From the NCBI GenBank assembly GCA_039822045.1, contig JBCBMY010000004.1, positions 282,520 to 346,519 of the forward strand: 64,000 nucleotides of DNA, in the 5' to 3' direction. Below the pieces are notes generated by a model that saw nothing but the letters and a program-made list of their open reading frames with translations, searched no databases and was not told the DNA's origin. The position numbers were made by a program, and so were the translations under genes. How positions within the stretch are numbered: the stretch's first letter is position 1; each line of letters starts with the position of its first letter. Below, in pieces: positions 60,484-64,000 of this stretch. Origin of the DNA: HLUCCA09 sp039822045 (GTDB lineage Bacteria; Pseudomonadota; Alphaproteobacteria; Rhodobacterales; Rhodobacteraceae).

Positions 60484-62043
60484 ATGACCAAGGACCGTGT
60501 GCTGATTTTCGACACCACGCTGCGCGATGGCGAGCAGAGCCCCGGCGCGACGATGACCCATTCCGAGAAGCTGGAAATCGCGCAGATGCTCGACGAAATG
60601 GGCGTGGACATCATCGAGGCCGGGTTTCCCATCGCCTCGGAGGGTGATTTCAATGCTGTGAGGGCGATTGCGGCGCAGGCGCAGTCGGCCGTGATCTGCG
60701 GCCTTGCGCGCGCAAATATCAAGGATATCGACCGCTGCTGGGAGGCCGTGCGCGAGGCCCGGGCGCCACGCATCCACACGTTCATCGGCACATCGCCCCT
60801 GCACCGGGCGATCCCGAACCTGACGATGGACGAGATGGCCGACCGGATCCACGAAACGGTGACCCATGCACGCAACCTCTGTGACAATGTGCAGTGGTCG
60901 CCGATGGATGCGACCCGGACGGAGTGGGACTATCTCAAACGTGTGGTCGAGATTGCCATCAAGGCCGGCGCCACCACGATCAATATTCCCGACACCGTGG
61001 GCTATACCGCGCCCCGCGAGAGCGCGGCGTTGATCGAGCGGCTGATCGCCGAGATCGAGGGGGCCGAGGCGGTGCGCTTTGCCACCCATTGCCACAACGA
61101 TCTGGGCATGGCGACGGCCAACGCGCTTGCGGCCGTGGAGGCCGGGGCGCGCCAGATCGAGTGCACCATCAACGGGCTCGGCGAGCGGGCGGGCAATACC
61201 GCGCTGGAAGAAGTCGTGATGGCGATGCGGGTGCGCGGCGACATCATGCCGTTCGAGACGCAGATCGACACGACGAAGATCATGGCAATCTCGCGCCGCG
61301 TCGCGACCGTCTCGGGCTTTCAGGTGCAGCCCAACAAGGCGATCGTGGGCAAGAACGCCTTTGCCCACGAGAGTGGCATCCACCAGGACGGGATGCTGAA
61401 GAACGCCGAGACGTTCGAGATCATGCGGCCCGAGGATATCGGGCTGTCGGAATCGAACCTGGTGATGGGCAAGCATTCGGGGCGTGCGGCGCTGCGCGCG
61501 AAGCTCAAGGATCTGGGGTACGAGCTGGGGGACAATCAGCTGAACGACGTGTTCGTGCGGTTCAAGGCGCTCGCGGACCGCAAAAAAGAGGTCTATGACG
61601 ACGACCTCGTGGCGCTGATGACCGATGCGGCGGTCGAGGCCGAGGGCGAGCATCTGCGGCTGAAATTCCTGCGGGTGATCTGTGGGACCGAGGCGCCGCA
61701 ATCGGCGGATCTGACCTTGACGGTGGATGGCGCCGACCACCAGGTGACGGCCACCGGCGACGGGCCGGTCGATGCGGCGTTCAACGCGGTGAAGCGGCTC
61801 TTTCCCCACGAGGCGCGACTGCAACTCTATCAGGTGCATGCGGTGACCGAGGGCACGGATGCCCAGGCGACCGTCAGCGTGCGGATGGAGGAAGCGGGCC
61901 GCATCGTGACCGGTCAGTCGGCCGACACCGACACCGTCGTCGCGTCCGCCAAGGCCTATATCGCGGCGCTCAACCGGCTGATCGTGCGGCGGCGCAAGGC
62001 CGGCAAGGACGGCAAGGAGATCAGCTACAAGGATGTGAGCTAG
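60484..62043 (+). CDS. leuA: 2-isopropylmalate synthase
   Basis: A 519-residue enzyme from ATG 60484, with GAGAAGG 9 nt upstream. The HMGL-like barrel opens FDTTLRDGEQSPGATM and includes ETVTHARN, FATHCHNDLGMATANALAAV and NGLGERAGNTALEEVVMAM. The FAHESGIHQDGMLKN segment is also conserved. A C-terminal leucine-responsive regulatory domain follows from about 390. It starts leucine synthesis from 2-ketoisovalerate and acetyl-CoA and should be feedback-inhibited by leucine. Confidence 0.96.
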   Translation: MTKDRVLIFDTTLRDGEQSPGATMTHSEKLEIAQMLDEMGVDIIEAGFPIASEGDFNAVRAIAAQAQSAVICGLARANIKDIDRCWEAVREARAPRIHTFIGTSPLHRAIPNLTMDEMADRIHETVTHARNLCDNVQWSPMDATRTEWDYLKRVVEIAIKAGATTINIPDTVGYTAPRESAALIERLIAEIEGAEAVRFATHCHNDLGMATANALAAVEAGARQIECTINGLGERAGNTALEEVVMAMRVRGDIMPFETQIDTTKIMAISRRVATVSGFQVQPNKAIVGKNAFAHESGIHQDGMLKNAETFEIMRPEDIGLSESNLVMGKHSGRAALRAKLKDLGYELGDNQLNDVFVRFKALADRKKEVYDDDLVALMTDAAVEAEGEHLRLKFLRVICGTEAPQSADLTLTVDGADHQVTATGDGPVDAAFNAVKRLFPHEARLQLYQVHAVTEGTDAQATVSVRMEEAGRIVTGQSADTDTVVASAKAYIAALNRLIVRRRKAGKDGKEISYKDVS

Positions 62044-62063
62044 GTCGGATCTTTGGCGGCGGG

Positions 62064-63065
62064 TCAATGGGGCGTGGCCTGCCGCCGCGCCTGGCGTGTC
62101 AGTTCGCGACGCAGGGCGGCGGCGTAGAGACCCCGCCATCCGCGCTGCTTGGTGGTGAGAAACCAGCTTTGGCGGATGTCCCAGTCGCGATTGGCGGGGT
62201 GGTCGGCGAGGTGACCCCAAAAGGGCATGTGGCCGCTCAGGTTGTAGGCGGTGAGTTCCCCAAACCAGACCTCGTCGCCAGCAAGGTGCAGGTCGACGCG
62301 CATATGGTCGAACCCCTCGGCGAGGGCACGGGCGGCGTCGAGTGCCGCGTCCAACGTCGGGGGCAGCGGTGCATCGAGGTCGGCATCGCCCACGGCGGCG
62401 CCTTGGGCGTCGCGGCGCCAGCCTGTGCTGCTGGCCGGATCGGGGATCCAGGCGGCGGCGGCCATCGCGCCGAACCGGTCACGGATATGGACGATGCGAT
62501 GGAGGCGCCCGCCGAAGGCATAGATCTTGAGCTCGTCCGGCGCCTGGCCGGGCAGGCCCACCCACCCTTCGACGAAGAGGCGGCGGGGCACCTGGTAGTA
62601 GCCCCACTCGCCATGGGGTGCGCCATAGTTCTGGCCGAGCCACCCGTTGGCCTCGGCAATGGCGGCTGTGCGGTCGGGCACGGGAAGGGCGAGGTTCATG
62701 CGGCAGCCATGGCTTGCCTTGAGCATCGCCGGCCCCTGCCACAGCGCGTCGGGGATGGCGGCGGCGTCGCGGCCGTCCCAGAGGAGCGGCGCAACGCGAA
62801 GCGCCGGGGCGCGGGCGGCGACGAGCGGTTTTGAGGCAAGCTTGTCACAGGCGGTCACAAATCGGGGGTCGTGATCGAAGAGTTTTCGCCAGGCGAACTT
62901 GTCGTTGATCGTGCGTGGAAACGCGACGGAGGAGGGGCGCGTCACGCCTGGCTCGTTCTCGGCAATGTAGCGGGCAAAGCCCGGGAAACGCCGGCGAATG
63001 ACCGCGTCGAGGCCGGCGATCAGGGCCGAATCCCAGCGGCGGCAAAGAGTGTTGTCAAATCGCAT
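62064..63065 (-). CDS. TupA-like ATP-grasp protein
   Basis: A 333-residue protein from ATG 63065. PRTINDKFAWRKLFDHDPRF, LKASHGCRMNLALP, RRLFVEGWVG, DELKIYAFGG and MRVDLHLAGDEVWFGELTAY match TupA-like ATP-grasp proteins. These ligate amino acids (for example glutamate) onto sugars in surface polysaccharide synthesis. A reading to 63140 with GTG is possible; no strong ribosome site marks either start. Convergent with leuA (20 bp gap). Confidence 0.78.
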   Translation of the reverse strand: MRFDNTLCRRWDSALIAGLDAVIRRRFPGFARYIAENEPGVTRPSSVAFPRTINDKFAWRKLFDHDPRFVTACDKLASKPLVAARAPALRVAPLLWDGRDAAAIPDALWQGPAMLKASHGCRMNLALPVPDRTAAIAEANGWLGQNYGAPHGEWGYYQVPRRLFVEGWVGLPGQAPDELKIYAFGGRLHRIVHIRDRFGAMAAAAWIPDPASSTGWRRDAQGAAVGDADLDAPLPPTLDAALDAARALAEGFDHMRVDLHLAGDEVWFGELTAYNLSGHMPFWGHLADHPANRDWDIRQSWFLTTKQRGWRGLYAAALRRELTRQARRQATPH

Positions 63066-63290
63066 CAAAAACGGGCTTGCACAATTCGAACATTTTGGGG
63101 GCTTCTCGTGGCCGTTTTGGGGCAGTTCATTGACAATCACCTGAAACTGTGACGATTGGAGCCTCTTTCACCTTGGAGACCATCCCAGTATAAGGCTGCA
63201 GCCGTTGCGCTGTGGGGCGTTGCGGGCCAGCGCCGCGCGTGGGGCGGCGTAGCGACCCAGAATGGGCATAGGGGCAAGGGGCGAGCAGGC

Positions 63291-64000
63291 ATGAGCTGGT
63301 TGAGCGGCATCTTTTCGTCCGACATGGCGATCGATTTGGGCACGGCGAACACGCTGGTCTATGTCAAAAGCCGCGGGATCATCCTGAACGAACCGTCCGT
63401 CGTCGCCTACCATGTGAAGGACGGACGCAAGCAGGTGCTCGCCGTCGGCGAGGACGCCAAGCTGATGCTGGGCCGGACGCCGGGCTCGATCGAGGCGATC
63501 CGCCCGATGCGCGAGGGCGTTATCGCCGACTTCGACACCGCCGAGGAAATGATCAAGCACTTCATCCGGAAGGTGCACAAGCGTACGACGTTCACCAAGC
63601 CCAAGATCATCGTGTGCGTGCCCCACGGCGCGACCCCGGTGGAGAAGCGCGCGATCCGCCAGTCGGTGCTGTCGGCGGGCGCGCGGCGCGCCGGACTTGT
63701 GGCCGAGCCGATTGCGGCGGCGATCGGAGCGGGGATGCCGATCACCGACCCGACGGGATCGATGGTGGTCGATATCGGCGGCGGCACGACGGAAGTTGCC
63801 GTTCTGTCGCTGGGCGACATCGTCTATGCCCGCTCGGTGCGGGTGGGGGGCGACCGGATGGACGAGGCGATCGTCAGCTATCTGCGCCGCCAGCATAACA
63901 TTCTGATCGGCGACACGACGGCCGAACGGATCAAGACCTCGATTGGCTCGGCGCGGATGCCCGACGACGGACGCGGGGCTTCGATGCTGATCCGGGGGCG
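63291..64000 (+). CDS. mreB: Rod-shape-determining protein MreB, partial
   Basis: It starts MSWLSGIFSSDMAIDLGTAN and runs off the right edge. NTLVYVKSRGIILNEPSVVAY, VPHGATPVEKRAIRQSVLSA and MVVDIGGGTTEVAVLSLG are the actin-fold nucleotide-binding motifs of MreB. It polymerises under the membrane and directs lateral peptidoglycan synthesis. mreC/mreD probably follow beyond the window (inference). The 225-bp upstream gap (63066-63290) should carry the promoter. Confidence 0.95.
   Translation, partial: MSWLSGIFSSDMAIDLGTANTLVYVKSRGIILNEPSVVAYHVKDGRKQVLAVGEDAKLMLGRTPGSIEAIRPMREGVIADFDTAEEMIKHFIRKVHKRTTFTKPKIIVCVPHGATPVEKRAIRQSVLSAGARRAGLVAEPIAAAIGAGMPITDPTGSMVVDIGGGTTEVAVLSLGDIVYARSVRVGGDRMDEAIVSYLRRQHNILIGDTTAERIKTSIGSARMPDDGRGASMLIRG

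Overview
The window is a 64 kb, GC-rich (roughly two thirds G+C) stretch of an alphaproteobacterial chromosome, most likely a marine Rhodobacteraceae (Roseobacter-group) member. This rests on gene content and arrangement: a TRAP transporter, a sucC/sucD/odhA/odhB/lpd block interrupted by accessory genes, leuA next to mreB, many Hint/RTX secreted proteins, small lipoproteins ending in an ACGVPFVP-type motif, and short intergenic repeats of a kind I associate with this group. Genes are tightly packed, often with ATGA or GTGA stop/start overlaps. I found no tRNA, rRNA, CRISPR array, insertion sequence or prophage.

Layout. 1-5.1 kb: a divergent cluster with a TRAP small permease, flavin reductase, aldo/keto reductase and alkanesulfonate-monooxygenase-like enzyme on one side, and a GntR regulator plus a Gfo/Idh/MocA-type protein on the other. 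It closely resembles an oxidative sulfoquinovose (sulfo-SMO) catabolic locus. 5.2-9.5 kb: phosphonate genes (an atypical phnM paralogue, phnN, a DUF1045 2H-phosphoesterase, canonical phnM). 9.6-13.1 kb: an exported protein, an APH-like kinase, a c-type cytochrome, two paralogous small proteins and a cold-shock protein. 13.3-16.0 kb: a bufferin-type RiPP metallophore operon (bufA, bufB, bufC, DoxX). 16.4-21.6 kb: a Hint-domain protein, thrS and a caspase-like/LprI-like fusion. 21.8-23.5 kb: an ArsR-SRPBCC / SRPBCC / MAPEG operon with a long perfect inverted repeat at its promoter.

23.7-40.5 kb (all minus strand): the lower TCA-cycle block sucC ... sucD ... odhA-odhB ... lpd. Sulfotransferases, MAPEG and HXXEE membrane proteins, and four small exported proteins are inserted between the enzyme genes. 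A double palindrome lies upstream of sucC. 40.6-48.2 kb: a glycosyltransferase, a DUF2235 hydrolase, an ornithine/lysine-type decarboxylase divergent from an Lrp regulator, valS and a tiny lipoprotein. 48.3-57.8 kb: three RTX calcium-binding repeat proteins, a KAS III-like enzyme, a fatty-acid desaturase, an SDR and an exported beta-propeller. 58-64 kb: a GGDEF-EAL protein, a leucine-rich leader peptide with hairpin ahead of cupin-leuA, a TupA-like ATP-grasp protein, and the start of mreB.

The strongest candidates for follow-up are: the sulfo-SMO-like cluster carrying a Gfo/Idh-fold protein, possibly an NAD-dependent sulfoquinovosidase, and TRAP uptake; the bufferin operon with a 16-bp tandem repeat in its bufA-bufB spacer; the leucine attenuator; and the paired palindromic operators at 23.4 and 40.6 kb.
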